The notes under the pieces: generated by a model
The model's input: only the letters and a program-made list of their open reading frames with translations
Database searches by the model: none
Told to the model about the DNA's origin: nothing
Source: Winogradskyella pelagia
GTDB taxonomy: Bacteria > Bacteroidota > Bacteroidia > Flavobacteriales > Flavobacteriaceae
Reading direction: 5' to 3'
DNA: 64,000 nucleotides
Assembly (NCBI RefSeq): GCF_017581965.1
Contig: NZ_JAGEVF010000003.1
Span: 248,001-312,000, forward strand
Made by a program: the position numbers and the translations under genes
Shown: in pieces, positions 1 through 10,243 of the stretch
Numbering within the stretch: the stretch's first letter is position 1
How the letters are laid out: every line of letters begins with the position of its first letter

Positions 1-3000
1 AGCGGTAATCCATTTACCAACATAGCCTTAGTACCAGGAACCAATATTCCAGTAAATACAACAACCATCCACGATGAAATTGTAGGCTTCTGTAGCGCAT
101 CTAACGAGCAGTTTTTTGAAGGCTACAACTTGGGTGACACTAATTATAATGGAAGAACTACTGTACTTTCTGCAACCGCAACCATACAGCCAAATGTGCA
201 ATACCAGATAAAACTTATTATCGCCGACCAAACAGATGAAAATTACGACTCCGCCGTTTTCGTTCAAGGTAACAGTTTTGATGCTACTGTAGACCTTGGT
301 GCCGATTTTTCAACCTGTGCAGCAGATGTTGTCTTAGATGGAAATATTAATAATCCCAATGCTAATTACTCTTGGTACCTCAATGGTAATTTAATAAATG
401 GGGAAAACAATCCAGCCCTTACGGCACTGCAGACAGGAAACTACCGAGTAGAGATTGAGATTCCACTAGCGAGTGGGAATTGTATTATTGAGGATGATAT
501 CAATATTCAACTAAGTTCAACACAATCCTCCAATCCGATAACAGATTTCGAATTATGTGACGATTTTAGCAATGATGGCTTTGAACTATTTGATTTGTCA
601 ACAAAAGATTCTGAAGTATTGGCTTCTGTTCCAACTGCGAGCTACAGCATTTCTTATCACCTATCATCTTCCGGAGCACAAAATAATACAAATTCTGTTT
701 CGGGAACTATTCAGAATACAACAAGTCCTCAAACAATTTATGTTAGGATAGAAGACAACACTAATGGATGTCTAGCCTTTTCAAGTTTCGACCTTATTGT
801 TAATTCTTTGCCTGTTATTGTTGACCCAACCCCTTTGGAGGTTTGTGATGATCAAGATACTGATGGCTTTACAACAATAGACTTAACGGTAAAGAACAAT
901 GAAATTACAAATGGCCAAAATAATTTAGTTGTTACTTATCATATATCTCAAACCGATGCTCAATCAGGGAGCAACGCCTTAGCAATGCCATATGTAAACA
1001 CCAGTAGTAATGAACAATTATTTGCAAGTATAGTTAATCCGCAAACGGGATGCAGAACAACAACGTCATTTGATATTTCTGTTTTAGACCTACCCGTAAT
1101 TGATAGAGAAGAGCACTATATTGATGCCTGTGATACGGATCATGACGGTTTTGCACTTTTCGATTTAACAAGTATCATCCCAGAAGTTCTCGATGGACTT
1201 ACTGGCGTAAACGTTACGTTTCACACAAGCTTTGATGATGCTTCCAACGGAATCAATGCTATTGCCAACGAGACCAATTATAGTAACACCATTGTTGAAG
1301 AGCAAGTAGTCTATATTAGGGTAGAAGATAATATAACAGGTTGTGCGGCAGTAACTCCAATAGAAATACATACAAATTTACTCTTAACTGCCACTAACCT
1401 CAACGATGTTTTAAGATGCGATGTGAATAATGACGGTATCGAAGATTTTAATTTAGCTTCTATTGCGTCTGGAATTATGAATGAAATTCCGGATATAACT
1501 ATAGAATTCTACGAAACCGAGGACGATAGAGATAATGGCGTTAATAACATTGATCAAACCGTTGATTATTTTAATACCAGTAATCCTCAAACCATATATC
1601 TAACGCTTACTAGCCCTACATGTTTTGAAGCAGCAAGTATTGAGCTCATTTTAAATCCTATTACAGAATTTGATTCTATTGGTTCAGCTACGGTTTGTGA
1701 TGAAGACCAAGATGGCTTTACTGAAATAGATTTATCTAACTTCGACAATTTAGTGTCACAAAGCCAAAGTGGTTTCAGTGTTTCATATTTCTTAACGGAA
1801 AGTGATGCTGAAGCTAATGAAAATGAGTTACCAAATCTCTACACTAATACGAGCAACCCTTTTACCTTATTTACAAGAATAAGTTCTGATGACACTGGTT
1901 GTTCTGATTCTAATTCTTTTGAAATTGAAGTGCTCCCAGCACCCGAAAGTGCTACACCAAACGCCATTATAATTTGCGATGCTGATAGAGATGGTCAATC
2001 CTTTATTGATCTAACTGTTAGTATTCCAGAAATTATAAATTCAACACAAGACCGTATTATTTCCTTTTACAACACACAACAAGAGGCTGACCTTAACGAA
2101 AATGAAATTACCAACACTTCTAATTACGAAGCACAAACCGAAACACTCTTTGTACGGATAGAAAATTCAATTACAGGTTGCTTCTCAGTAGAAGAATTAG
2201 ATATTATTGTAAATACACTGCCTTATGTAGGAAATCTAAACAACGAATTAGAGCCCTATAATATTTGTGAAAATGAAAGCGATGGCATTGGTGATTTTTT
2301 ATTTGAAACCAAGGACACAGAAGCACTAGACACCCAAACAGGTAAAATTGTTACTTACTATCGTAGCCTTAATGATGCTGAAAACAAATTAAATCCAATA
2401 AACAAAACAGTACCCTATCAAAACACTACTAATCCAGAAATCATTTTCTGTAGAGTTGAAAACATAACGGATGAAACTTGTTTAGCTATAGCTTCTTTCA
2501 CGATTGAGGTTGGTACCAATCCAGAATTTAATGAACCTCAAGATATTTTTGTTTGTGATGATAGTTCTAACGATGGCATAGAGAATTTTGACCTTAGTAA
2601 CATTGCTAATACAGTTACCAATGGTTTTGATTCTATTGAAAATGTAAGTTTCTATTTATCACAATCAGATGCTGCTAGTAGTCTAAACCCACTGCCTCTC
2701 AATTTTTCAAACACCTCAAATCCTCAAGAAATCTTTGTTCAAATTGATAATGGTACTATTTGTAATTCCATAACGTCATTTATTATCAACATTATACAAG
2801 TTCCCGAAGCTAATCCATCACAACCCCTTATTACTTGTGATGATGATTATGATGGCATAGTCACCATAGATTTGACCGATGCAGAACTAGATATATTAGA
2901 CGTAAGACAAGATGATATTGAAATCGTTTACTACGAGAGTGTCTCTGATGCTCAAGCAAGTTCAAATCCTATTATTGATCCAGAAAATTATAGCAACACC

Positions 3001-4332
3001 TCAAATCCACAAACCGTATACATCAAAATAACCAATACGATATCAAATTGTTACAGTCTAATACCTCTAGATATTATTGTAAACCTAGCTCCTGTTATCA
3101 ATGATTTTGAAGTATTTGACATTTGTGCTAATGATTTCAACAGTGTTGATTTGACACTTATTAATAGTATTGCTATTGACGACACAAGTGCAGTAGAAAT
3201 TAATTATTATTTAAACGAAGTAGATGCTTCGAGCAATTCTAATCCTATAGATACCAATTACACCTATTTAACAAATTTTGACACCCTTTACTTAAGAGCT
3301 TGGTTCAGCGAAACAGATTGTCATAGGATTTACGAATTCAACATTAATGTAAATCCACTACCAGAAGCCAATCAACCACAAGATCTAATTACCTGTGATG
3401 ACGATTTCGATGGTGTTTTTGAATTCGATTTGAGTCAACAAAACACCATCATTTTAGGTGGTCAAAGTCCAACAGATTATACAGTGACCTATCACAATAC
3501 TCTGCAAAATGCAGAAACAGGTCTAAACGTTTTGGATACTAATTATTTTGCCTTCGATGGCGAAACTATTTGGGCTAGAGTTGAAAATAATACATCTGGT
3601 TGTTTTAGTATCACACAATTTAATACCATCATCAATCCTTTGCCTGTGCTTGATATTGGTAATCAGGTTATTTGTTTAGACAATTTACCCCTTCTTGTAT
3701 CGGCCAATACCAACAACCCAACAGACCAGTATTTATGGTCAACAGGGGCAACTACACCAGAAATTGAGATTACGGCAATTGGTGAGTACTGGGTCCAGGT
3801 CACTACCCAACTTGGCTGTGAGAATTCTGAAACGTTTAACGTTAGCGACTCTGAAACTGCAACTATTGAAGCTACGGAAACCATAGATTTCTCAGACCCT
3901 AACAATATAACCGTCACGGTCAGCGGTATTGGAGATTACCTTTACCAATTAGATGACGGAGCGCCACAAGAATCTAATATGTTTGAAAATGTTCAAATTG
4001 GTTATCATACCATCACCATTATAGATTTAAATGGATGTGCAGAAGTAACCAGAGAAGTTATCGTTGTTGATTTCCCAAAGCACATGACACCGAATGGCGA
4101 TGGTCAGTTTGATACGTGGCACCTTGCTGGCGTTGAATCATTACCAGGAACGGTTATCCACATCTTTAATCGCTACGGTAAACTTCTAAAAGTACTCACA
4201 GCTGATACCTCAGGCTGGGATGGTACTTATCTCGGAGCAAAACAGCCATCTAGTGATTATTGGTTTGTAGCAGATATTAAAAAAGGCAACGAAACATTTC
4301 AGTTAAAAGGGCACTTCGCACTAAAACGTTAG
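1..4332 (+). CDS. Large repeat-rich surface protein with T9SS type B (gliding-type) sorting domain, 5' end missing
   Basis: The reading frame is open from base 1, so the gene begins before the window. A TTG at 130 is only an internal codon. The first ~90 visible residues match the end of a choice-of-anchor L domain, including the NVQYQIKLIIAD and YDSAVF stretches that recur in the next gene. An Ig-like segment follows, then about eleven ~100-residue repeats. Each repeat opens with a Cys-Asp-rich loop such as CDDDYDG or CDEDQDG and ends with an NTSNPQTIYVRIEN-like strand and a TGC. The DxDxDG loops look calcium-binding. The C-terminus (FPKHMTPNGDG to the final Lys-Arg) is a CHU_C/gliding-motility type B sorting domain, so export by T9SS to the cell surface or medium is expected. 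Substrate or ligand is unknown. It is a paralogue of the gene at 4419. Confidence 0.88.
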   Translation, partial: SGNPFTNIALVPGTNIPVNTTTIHDEIVGFCSASNEQFFEGYNLGDTNYNGRTTVLSATATIQPNVQYQIKLIIADQTDENYDSAVFVQGNSFDATVDLGADFSTCAADVVLDGNINNPNANYSWYLNGNLINGENNPALTALQTGNYRVEIEIPLASGNCIIEDDINIQLSSTQSSNPITDFELCDDFSNDGFELFDLSTKDSEVLASVPTASYSISYHLSSSGAQNNTNSVSGTIQNTTSPQTIYVRIEDNTNGCLAFSSFDLIVNSLPVIVDPTPLEVCDDQDTDGFTTIDLTVKNNEITNGQNNLVVTYHISQTDAQSGSNALAMPYVNTSSNEQLFASIVNPQTGCRTTTSFDISVLDLPVIDREEHYIDACDTDHDGFALFDLTSIIPEVLDGLTGVNVTFHTSFDDASNGINAIANETNYSNTIVEEQVVYIRVEDNITGCAAVTPIEIHTNLLLTATNLNDVLRCDVNNDGIEDFNLASIASGIMNEIPDITIEFYETEDDRDNGVNNIDQTVDYFNTSNPQTIYLTLTSPTCFEAASIELILNPITEFDSIGSATVCDEDQDGFTEIDLSNFDNLVSQSQSGFSVSYFLTESDAEANENELPNLYTNTSNPFTLFTRISSDDTGCSDSNSFEIEVLPAPESATPNAIIICDADRDGQSFIDLTVSIPEIINSTQDRIISFYNTQQEADLNENEITNTSNYEAQTETLFVRIENSITGCFSVEELDIIVNTLPYVGNLNNELEPYNICENESDGIGDFLFETKDTEALDTQTGKIVTYYRSLNDAENKLNPINKTVPYQNTTNPEIIFCRVENITDETCLAIASFTIEVGTNPEFNEPQDIFVCDDSSNDGIENFDLSNIANTVTNGFDSIENVSFYLSQSDAASSLNPLPLNFSNTSNPQEIFVQIDNGTICNSITSFIINIIQVPEANPSQPLITCDDDYDGIVTIDLTDAELDILDVRQDDIEIVYYESVSDAQASSNPIIDPENYSNTSNPQTVYIKITNTISNCYSLIPLDIIVNLAPVINDFEVFDICANDFNSVDLTLINSIAIDDTSAVEINYYLNEVDASSNSNPIDTNYTYLTNFDTLYLRAWFSETDCHRIYEFNINVNPLPEANQPQDLITCDDDFDGVFEFDLSQQNTIILGGQSPTDYTVTYHNTLQNAETGLNVLDTNYFAFDGETIWARVENNTSGCFSITQFNTIINPLPVLDIGNQVICLDNLPLLVSANTNNPTDQYLWSTGATTPEIEITAIGEYWVQVTTQLGCENSETFNVSDSETATIEATETIDFSDPNNITVTVSGIGDYLYQLDDGAPQESNMFENVQIGYHTITIIDLNGCAEVTREVIVVDFPKHMTPNGDGQFDTWHLAGVESLPGTVIHIFNRYGKLLKVLTADTSGWDGTYLGAKQPSSDYWFVADIKKGNETFQLKGHFALKR

Positions 4333-4393
4333 TCACGTACGTAAGACCAATATTGTTTAACAAATATTCGGTACAGAGTGTTTAAATCAGGTG

Positions 4394-4401
4394 TATCTTT
4401 G
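4394..4401 (+). promoter_or_regulatory. Bacteroidota -7 element for the 4419 gene
   Basis: TATCTTTG matches the TAnnTTTG consensus and lies 17 bp before the ATG at 4419. No clear TTG is seen at the -33 position. The AT-rich inverted repeat TTGTTTAACAA at 4353-4363 lies upstream instead. Confidence 0.5.
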
Positions 4402-4418
4402 CGGTCCAATTACATTGC

Positions 4419-6770
4419 ATGAAAAAAAGCCTGTTTTTAATTTCTTTTCTAGCAACATTTGTGTCTTGGTCTCAAAATGTGCAAGTAGATGCACAATTGT
4501 ACTCGCCGCAAGAACTCATTGAAGACGTTTTAATAGGAAGCGATTGTATTTATGATGTAGTAGTTACAAATGTCGTTGGTGGCAATTTTAATGGCACTGA
4601 TGAGAGCTATGGTTATTTTGATGCTTCCGGCTCTAATTTCCCTTTAGCAAATGGTATTGTTTTAAGTACGGGTCGATTACAAAATGTAGAAGGTCCAAAT
4701 GACTCCTTAAGTGATGACGATGCTCCTGGTTGGGTTGGAGATGATGATTTAGAGCGTATTCTAAATGAATCTCAAACAATAAACGCAACCATACTAGAAT
4801 TCGACTTCACATCGGCTGAAGCCTCCCAAATAAGTTTTAGGTTTCTATTTGCATCAGAGGAATACCAAGAAGGTAATAATAATACCTGTCGATTTTCAGA
4901 TTTGTTTGGTTTTCTCATTAGACAAGCTAATGAGCAAGAATACGATAATATCGCTCTGATTCCAGATACAACAACACCAATAAAAGTTACAACTGTACAT
5001 TCAGGTATTCCAGGTTCTGGAGGTTGTGCACCCATAAATGAAGATTATTTTGGAAGTTGGAATGGCATAAACGCTCCTATAAATTTTAATGGCCAGACCA
5101 AAGTTCTACGTGCAGTTGCAGATATTATTCCCAATGTTAGGTACCATGTAAAACTTGTTATAGCAGACCATATTAATTATAGATATGATTCTGCTGTTTT
5201 CCTTGAAGCGGGAAGTTTTCGATTATCTGCAGATTTAGGACCAAACAGACTTAATGCCAATAATAATGCGCTTTGTGAAAATGAAACATTAACATTGACT
5301 AGTAGTGTTCCTGGCACGGGAAATGGTACCTATACCTGGTTTAGGGATGGCGTTCAACTTATAGATGAAACCAATCCAACATTAGATGTAAGTACACCAG
5401 GCACATATAGTTTAGAGTTATTTAATGGTATTAATTGTACATTTTTTGGAGAAGTTGTAATTGAATATTCATCAAATCCAATAGTTGCAAATACTACACT
5501 AATTAATTGTGATGTAGACTTAGATGGGTATTCTACTTATGATTTGTACGATGCTACAAATGCCATAACATCGGGAGATAGCTTGTTAAATGTTGTTGAC
5601 TTTTTTGAGCTTTTTATTGATGCCAATCAAAATAATAATCCAATTACAAATCCAAATTCATATAACAACACAAGTATTTTGCAAACCGTATATGCACGTG
5701 TTGAAAATAGTAATAGCTGTTATTCGATTGCAGAAGTCGTTTTAGATGTTGCAAATAATCAGGTTGTACTAGATGATTATGAAATTTGTGATGAGAACAA
5801 TGATGGTTATGCGATATTTAATGCAACTGATATTGAAAATTTTATTCAATCTCAGAACACAATTCCAGCTGAATCTGGCATTGCATTGTACAGCTCGCAG
5901 GATGATATGATTAATCAGACTAATCCTATCATCGGAATGTTTGAAAATAACATGCCAAATGAGGAAACTTTATATGTGCAAATTACAAATAATGGAAATT
6001 GCTACGCTTACAGTAATATTGATTTAGTGGTAAATCCTACTCCACAATTAGAACCAGATGAAAATCTGTATTATTGTTTAAACAGTTTTCCAAGTACAAT
6101 TTTATTAGATGCTGGTGTTACAAATGGTAACTCAAATAATTTTTCTTACGAGTGGTTTAGAAACGGTACAAATCTAAATATAAACAACTCTCAAATTTCA
6201 GTCAATGAAATTGGGAATTACATGGTAACGGTTACTCACCCTCAAGGGTGTTCACATTCACGATTAATTTATGTGGATGCATCAAACGAAGCCACGATAA
6301 CAAACATTATCGTTCAGGAAGCTTCCAACAATAATTCTATAACTGTTGAAGTAAATGGAGAAGGTAACTACGAATATGCCTTAGATAATGGTGTATATCA
6401 AGGTAGTAACACCTTTTCTTTTCTGTCACCTGGATTTTATTCGGTTTATGTAAGGGATAAAAATGGTTGTGGAATAATTCAAGATGAGACCGCTATACTT
6501 GGTTTTCCTAAGTTTTTTACACCCAATGGTGATGGAAACAACGACACCTGGCACATTATTGGTGTTGACACACAAATTGATCAAGTTGAATCGGTTCATA
6601 TTTATAATCGCTATGGAAAACTTCTCAAAGTTTTAAATGGTGATACTGCAGGTTGGGACGGTACCTTTATAGGAGCAAAAATGCCATCCAATGATTATTG
6701 GTATTTAGCAAATATTAAAAGAGGCAACGAAACGTTTCAGTTAACAGGGCACTTCTCACTTAAGCGCTAG
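4419..6770 (+). CDS. Choice-of-anchor L surface protein with T9SS type B sorting domain
   Basis: This is a complete paralogue of the preceding gene (783 residues). It starts with a Sec signal peptide (MKKSLFLISFLATFVSWSQ, cleavage after the SQ region). A choice-of-anchor L domain of roughly 220 residues follows, with a FLFASEEYQE motif and a Cys pair in the GGCAPINEDYFG region. Next come an Ig-like segment, only two of the CD-rich ~100-residue repeats (around INCDVDLDGY and EICDENNDGY), another Ig-like segment and a gliding-motility-associated type B sorting domain beginning near FPKFFTPNGDG. The last ~80 residues are almost the same as those of the upstream protein. It should be secreted by T9SS and attached to or released from the surface. 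It lies 86 bp downstream of its paralogue and has its own -7 element, so it may be transcribed separately. Confidence 0.9.
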   Translation: MKKSLFLISFLATFVSWSQNVQVDAQLYSPQELIEDVLIGSDCIYDVVVTNVVGGNFNGTDESYGYFDASGSNFPLANGIVLSTGRLQNVEGPNDSLSDDDAPGWVGDDDLERILNESQTINATILEFDFTSAEASQISFRFLFASEEYQEGNNNTCRFSDLFGFLIRQANEQEYDNIALIPDTTTPIKVTTVHSGIPGSGGCAPINEDYFGSWNGINAPINFNGQTKVLRAVADIIPNVRYHVKLVIADHINYRYDSAVFLEAGSFRLSADLGPNRLNANNNALCENETLTLTSSVPGTGNGTYTWFRDGVQLIDETNPTLDVSTPGTYSLELFNGINCTFFGEVVIEYSSNPIVANTTLINCDVDLDGYSTYDLYDATNAITSGDSLLNVVDFFELFIDANQNNNPITNPNSYNNTSILQTVYARVENSNSCYSIAEVVLDVANNQVVLDDYEICDENNDGYAIFNATDIENFIQSQNTIPAESGIALYSSQDDMINQTNPIIGMFENNMPNEETLYVQITNNGNCYAYSNIDLVVNPTPQLEPDENLYYCLNSFPSTILLDAGVTNGNSNNFSYEWFRNGTNLNINNSQISVNEIGNYMVTVTHPQGCSHSRLIYVDASNEATITNIIVQEASNNNSITVEVNGEGNYEYALDNGVYQGSNTFSFLSPGFYSVYVRDKNGCGIIQDETAILGFPKFFTPNGDGNNDTWHIIGVDTQIDQVESVHIYNRYGKLLKVLNGDTAGWDGTFIGAKMPSNDYWYLANIKRGNETFQLTGHFSLKR

Positions 6771-6825
6771 GGCTTTCCCATCCACATAATTAGGATGAAT
6801 TTAAGAGTTTCATCTATGCTTAGAG

Positions 6826-6856
6826 TTGAAAAGCGCCGTTGTTTATCTTAACTTTG
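6826..6856 (+). promoter_or_regulatory. uvrB promoter (TTG-N20-TAACTTTG)
   Basis: TTG at 6826-6828, a 20-bp spacer and TAACTTTG at 6849-6856 fit the Bacteroidota housekeeping promoter. Only four bases separate the box from the ATG at 6861, which suggests a leaderless or nearly leaderless transcript. Confidence 0.65.
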
Positions 6857-6860
6857 TAGG

Positions 6861-8867
6861 ATGCGCTTTAAAATAGAATCAGACTTTAAACCTACTGGAG
6901 ATCAGCCAGAAGCCATAGAACAATTGGCAAAAGGCATCACTAACAATGAACGTTACCAAACTCTACTTGGTGTAACAGGGTCTGGTAAGACCTTCACGGT
7001 AGCTAATGTTATTAAAGAAGTACAACGTCCAACATTGGTTTTGGCTCACAATAAAACTCTGGCTGCACAGTTATATTCAGAATTTAAGCAGTTTTTCCCT
7101 GATAATGCCGTAGAATATTTTGTATCGTATTACGATTACTACCAACCCGAGGCCTATATACCTGTATCTGGCGTATACATAGAAAAGGACCTCTCTATTA
7201 ATGAGGAAATTGAGAAAATGCGATTGAGCACAACGTCTTCGCTCCTATCTGGCCGCAGAGACGTTATAGTAATTGCTTCCGTTTCATGTCTTTATGGCAT
7301 AGGAAATCCAGTAGAATTTCAAAAAAACGTTATTAGTTTAGAACGAGATCAGATTATTTCACGAACCAAACTTTTACACATGCTGGTTCAAGGATTATAC
7401 TCCAGAACTGAGGCCGATTTTAAAAATGGAAACTTTAGAATTAAAGGCGATACGGTTGATGTATTTCCTGGTTATGCCAACAACGCTTATAGAATTCACT
7501 TTTTTGGAGACGAAATAGAAGAAATTGAAGCCTTTGACGTACAGACCAATGAAGTCCTAGAGCGCTATGACCGTCTCAATATTTATCCTGCCAACATGTT
7601 TGTAACCTCACCTGATGTTTTACAAAACGCCATAAAATTAATTCAGGATGATCTTGTGAAACAGCACGATTACTTTAAGGACATAGGTAAACATCTAGAG
7701 GCAAAGCGCCTTAAAGAACGTACCGAGTTTGATTTAGAAATGATTAGGGAATTAGGCTATTGTTCTGGTATTGAGAATTATTCGAGGTATTTAGATGGCC
7801 GTGCTCCCGGAACAAGACCATTCTGTTTATTGGACTATTTTCCTGATGACTATTTAATGGTCGTTGATGAGAGCCATGTCACTATTTCTCAGGTACATGC
7901 CATGTACGGTGGCGATAGGAGCAGAAAGGAAAACTTGGTTGAATATGGTTTTAGACTTCCTGCGGCTATGGACAATAGACCTCTAAAATTCGAGGAATTT
8001 GAAGCGCTTCAAAATCAAGTTATCTATGTCAGTGCAACGCCTGCTGATTATGAAATGGAAAAAACAGGTGGCGTTTATGTAGAACAAGTTATTAGACCTA
8101 CAGGACTATTGGACCCGATCATTGAAGTAAAACCAAGTCTAAATCAAATTGACGACCTTATTGAAGAAATACAACAGCGTATAGAAAAAGATGAACGGAC
8201 TTTAGTGACGACCTTAACCAAACGCATGGCCGAAGAATTGGTCAAATATTTAACCAGAATTTCTATAAGATGTCGTTATATACATAGCGATGTAGACACT
8301 TTAGAACGTGTAGAAATTATGCAAGATCTGCGAAAAGGACTTTTTGATGTGCTCGTTGGAGTAAATCTTCTTCGAGAAGGATTAGATTTACCAGAGGTTT
8401 CCTTAGTTGCTATTTTAGATGCTGACAAAGAAGGCTTCTTGCGATCCAACAGATCGCTAACCCAAACGGTTGGTAGAGCAGCCAGAAATCTTAACGGCAA
8501 AGCGATAATGTATGCAGATACCTTTACAAAAAGTATGCAGCGCACAATTGATGAAACCAATTACAGGCGTGAAAAGCAAATCGCCTACAATACGGCCAAC
8601 AAAATTACACCAAAGGCACTCAATAAAAGTTTGGACAGTGCACTAGCCAAAAATTCTGTAAGCACCTACAAAACAGAACTTGATGCAAAAATTGCTGCTG
8701 AACCCGAAAGCAAATACTTAACTAAAGGAGAGCTTGAAAAGAAAATCAGAGAGAAGCGCAAACAAATGGAACAAGCAGCCAAAGCATTGGACTTTATGGA
8801 AGCTGCAAAATTCAGGGATGAAATCACGGCTTATCAACAGCGCTTAGAAAAGCTCAAAGTAAAATAA
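6861..8867 (+). CDS. uvrB: UvrABC system protein B
   Basis: UvrB is the damage-verification helicase of nucleotide excision repair. It is loaded by UvrA and then recruits UvrC for incision. The N-terminal Walker A is GVTGSGKT (residues 37-44). The aromatic beta-hairpin that probes DNA is around residues 90-102 (YYDYYQPEAYIP). Helicase motifs follow, including the DESH box, the SATP motif and the C-terminal QTVGRAARN. A UVR domain with the KALDFMEAAKFRDE pattern closes the protein and should bind UvrC. The 668-residue length is normal for the family. It appears to be a single-gene unit with its own strong promoter, convergent with the small gene at 8885. Confidence 0.98.
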   Translation: MRFKIESDFKPTGDQPEAIEQLAKGITNNERYQTLLGVTGSGKTFTVANVIKEVQRPTLVLAHNKTLAAQLYSEFKQFFPDNAVEYFVSYYDYYQPEAYIPVSGVYIEKDLSINEEIEKMRLSTTSSLLSGRRDVIVIASVSCLYGIGNPVEFQKNVISLERDQIISRTKLLHMLVQGLYSRTEADFKNGNFRIKGDTVDVFPGYANNAYRIHFFGDEIEEIEAFDVQTNEVLERYDRLNIYPANMFVTSPDVLQNAIKLIQDDLVKQHDYFKDIGKHLEAKRLKERTEFDLEMIRELGYCSGIENYSRYLDGRAPGTRPFCLLDYFPDDYLMVVDESHVTISQVHAMYGGDRSRKENLVEYGFRLPAAMDNRPLKFEEFEALQNQVIYVSATPADYEMEKTGGVYVEQVIRPTGLLDPIIEVKPSLNQIDDLIEEIQQRIEKDERTLVTTLTKRMAEELVKYLTRISIRCRYIHSDVDTLERVEIMQDLRKGLFDVLVGVNLLREGLDLPEVSLVAILDADKEGFLRSNRSLTQTVGRAARNLNGKAIMYADTFTKSMQRTIDETNYRREKQIAYNTANKITPKALNKSLDSALAKNSVSTYKTELDAKIAAEPESKYLTKGELEKKIREKRKQMEQAAKALDFMEAAKFRDEITAYQQRLEKLKVK

Positions 8868-8884
8868 CTCTAGAAAAACTTCTT

Positions 8885-9286
8885 TTAGTTATACTGGACT
8901 TTAAAAATATCTATTAAAAAATCTGGTGGTACGATTTTATTAGGGAAACTATCCATTAAATCTAAGACCCGATTTATCGACTCGTGACTTAAACCCATGC
9001 GCAACCCAAAATTATGGATTTTAACCAATTGTTTAGGTGAAACCTTGTGGTCCAGATTCATGAGTAGTACGAGTCGGTGGAATTGAACAATACGTTCGCT
9101 ATGGGTTTTTAGATGAACGTAGGTTACAGGGTGTTTGAATAAATATTCAAAGTCTTCTTTAGATACCTCTAATTGTTTCGCTATACTAAAGAGGAAATTA
9201 TATTCTATGGACTTAATATGGTCATCTGTTTGAGCGAAAGCAATCATCTCGGATAGCAAGCTCAGTTTTTCAGCGCGGTTAATCAT
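8885..9286 (-). CDS. TerB-like all-helical protein
   Basis: A 133-residue, mostly helical soluble protein with no signal peptide. The EMIAFAQTDDHIKSIEYNFLFSIAKQLEVS pattern near the N-terminus resembles the acidic helical repeat of TerB/DjlA-like domains. Relatives next to uvrB in Flavobacteria are sometimes labelled excinuclease subunit B, but there is no UvrB motif here and that label would be wrong. It converges on uvrB with a 17-bp gap. Function unknown. The TerB-like assignment is by pattern only. Confidence 0.65.
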   Translation of the reverse strand: MINRAEKLSLLSEMIAFAQTDDHIKSIEYNFLFSIAKQLEVSKEDFEYLFKHPVTYVHLKTHSERIVQFHRLVLLMNLDHKVSPKQLVKIHNFGLRMGLSHESINRVLDLMDSFPNKIVPPDFLIDIFKVQYN

Positions 9287-9371
9287 TAATGAGGGATTTT
9301 AATATGAAGTAAATTTAAAACGAAGTAATATTTTATTGTCGTTGATATAATGTATCTTGTCGAAAAATAAA

Positions 9372-10226
9372 ATGTACTTAGTCGGAATTTTTAAGCGTTC
9401 ATCAACGATTAGGCCTTATAGTAAGGGGATTTTAAGCTGTTTTATAACAATTTTAACTGTTGTTTTTTGTGCAGATATTGAAGCTCAAAGTACTGCATCT
9501 AAACAAGTTACAAAATTCACGATTACTGCTCCGCAATTAGATACCGTAAAGCAAATATGGGTCTATTTACCAAAAAACTACGCATCTTCTAGAAAACGCT
9601 ATCCTGTAATTTATATGCACGATGCTCAAAATCTCTTCGATACAAAAACATCATATGCCGGAGAATGGCAAATTGATGAATATTTAGACACATCGCACAC
9701 TAACCAGAGCATTGTTATTGGTATTGAACACGGCAATGCAAAACGTATTGACGAATTAACGCCTTTTAAAAATGAAAAGTATGGAGGTGGCAATGGCAAT
9801 AATTATTTGCTATTTATAAAAAACACCTTAAAACCATTTATAGACAAAAACTACAGGACGCTAACGAATAGTTCTAATACCACTATTTTCGGATCGTCTC
9901 TTGGAGGATTAATATCTTTTTATGCTGCAATTAAATATCCGTACACATTTGGAAAAGCTGGTGTATTCTCCCCTGCATTTTGGATAAATCCAGAAGTGTT
10001 TGAAGAAGTGAAATCTGCTAAAATTCCAAAATCAACGAAATTTTATTTTTTAGCAGGGACCGCAGAAAGCGAAACCATGATATCCGACATAGCAGATATG
10101 ACAAAATTGCTTAGTGAAAAATATATACCAAAGGAACACATTAAAACTGAAATTATAAAAGACGGCGAACATAATGAACTCTTATGGTCCACCTATTTTG
10201 GGCAAGCTTATAAATGGCTCTATTAA
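9372..10226 (+). CDS. Exported alpha/beta-hydrolase, esterase D / Fes family
   Basis: A putative esterase of the enterochelin-esterase/esterase D group. An N-terminal hydrophobic stretch (ILSCFITILTVVFCADIEAQS) looks like a signal sequence. The mature part contains the strand pattern KRYPVIYMHDAQNLFD, the nucleophile elbow GSSLGG and a late DGEHNE that should supply the catalytic His. The substrate cannot be told from sequence; relatives act on siderophore or carbohydrate esters. I chose the ATG at 9372; an in-frame TTG at 9357 is also possible. The downstream DUF1456 gene starts 17 bp after the stop and may be co-transcribed. Confidence 0.85.
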   Translation: MYLVGIFKRSSTIRPYSKGILSCFITILTVVFCADIEAQSTASKQVTKFTITAPQLDTVKQIWVYLPKNYASSRKRYPVIYMHDAQNLFDTKTSYAGEWQIDEYLDTSHTNQSIVIGIEHGNAKRIDELTPFKNEKYGGGNGNNYLLFIKNTLKPFIDKNYRTLTNSSNTTIFGSSLGGLISFYAAIKYPYTFGKAGVFSPAFWINPEVFEEVKSAKIPKSTKFYFLAGTAESETMISDIADMTKLLSEKYIPKEHIKTEIIKDGEHNELLWSTYFGQAYKWLY

Positions 10227-10243
10227 TTTTAAACAAAACACTA

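Noticed and set aside
8885..9286. Calling this gene a UvrB subunit
   Set aside because: It has no nucleotide-binding or UVR motif. The name seems to come only from its position beside uvrB.
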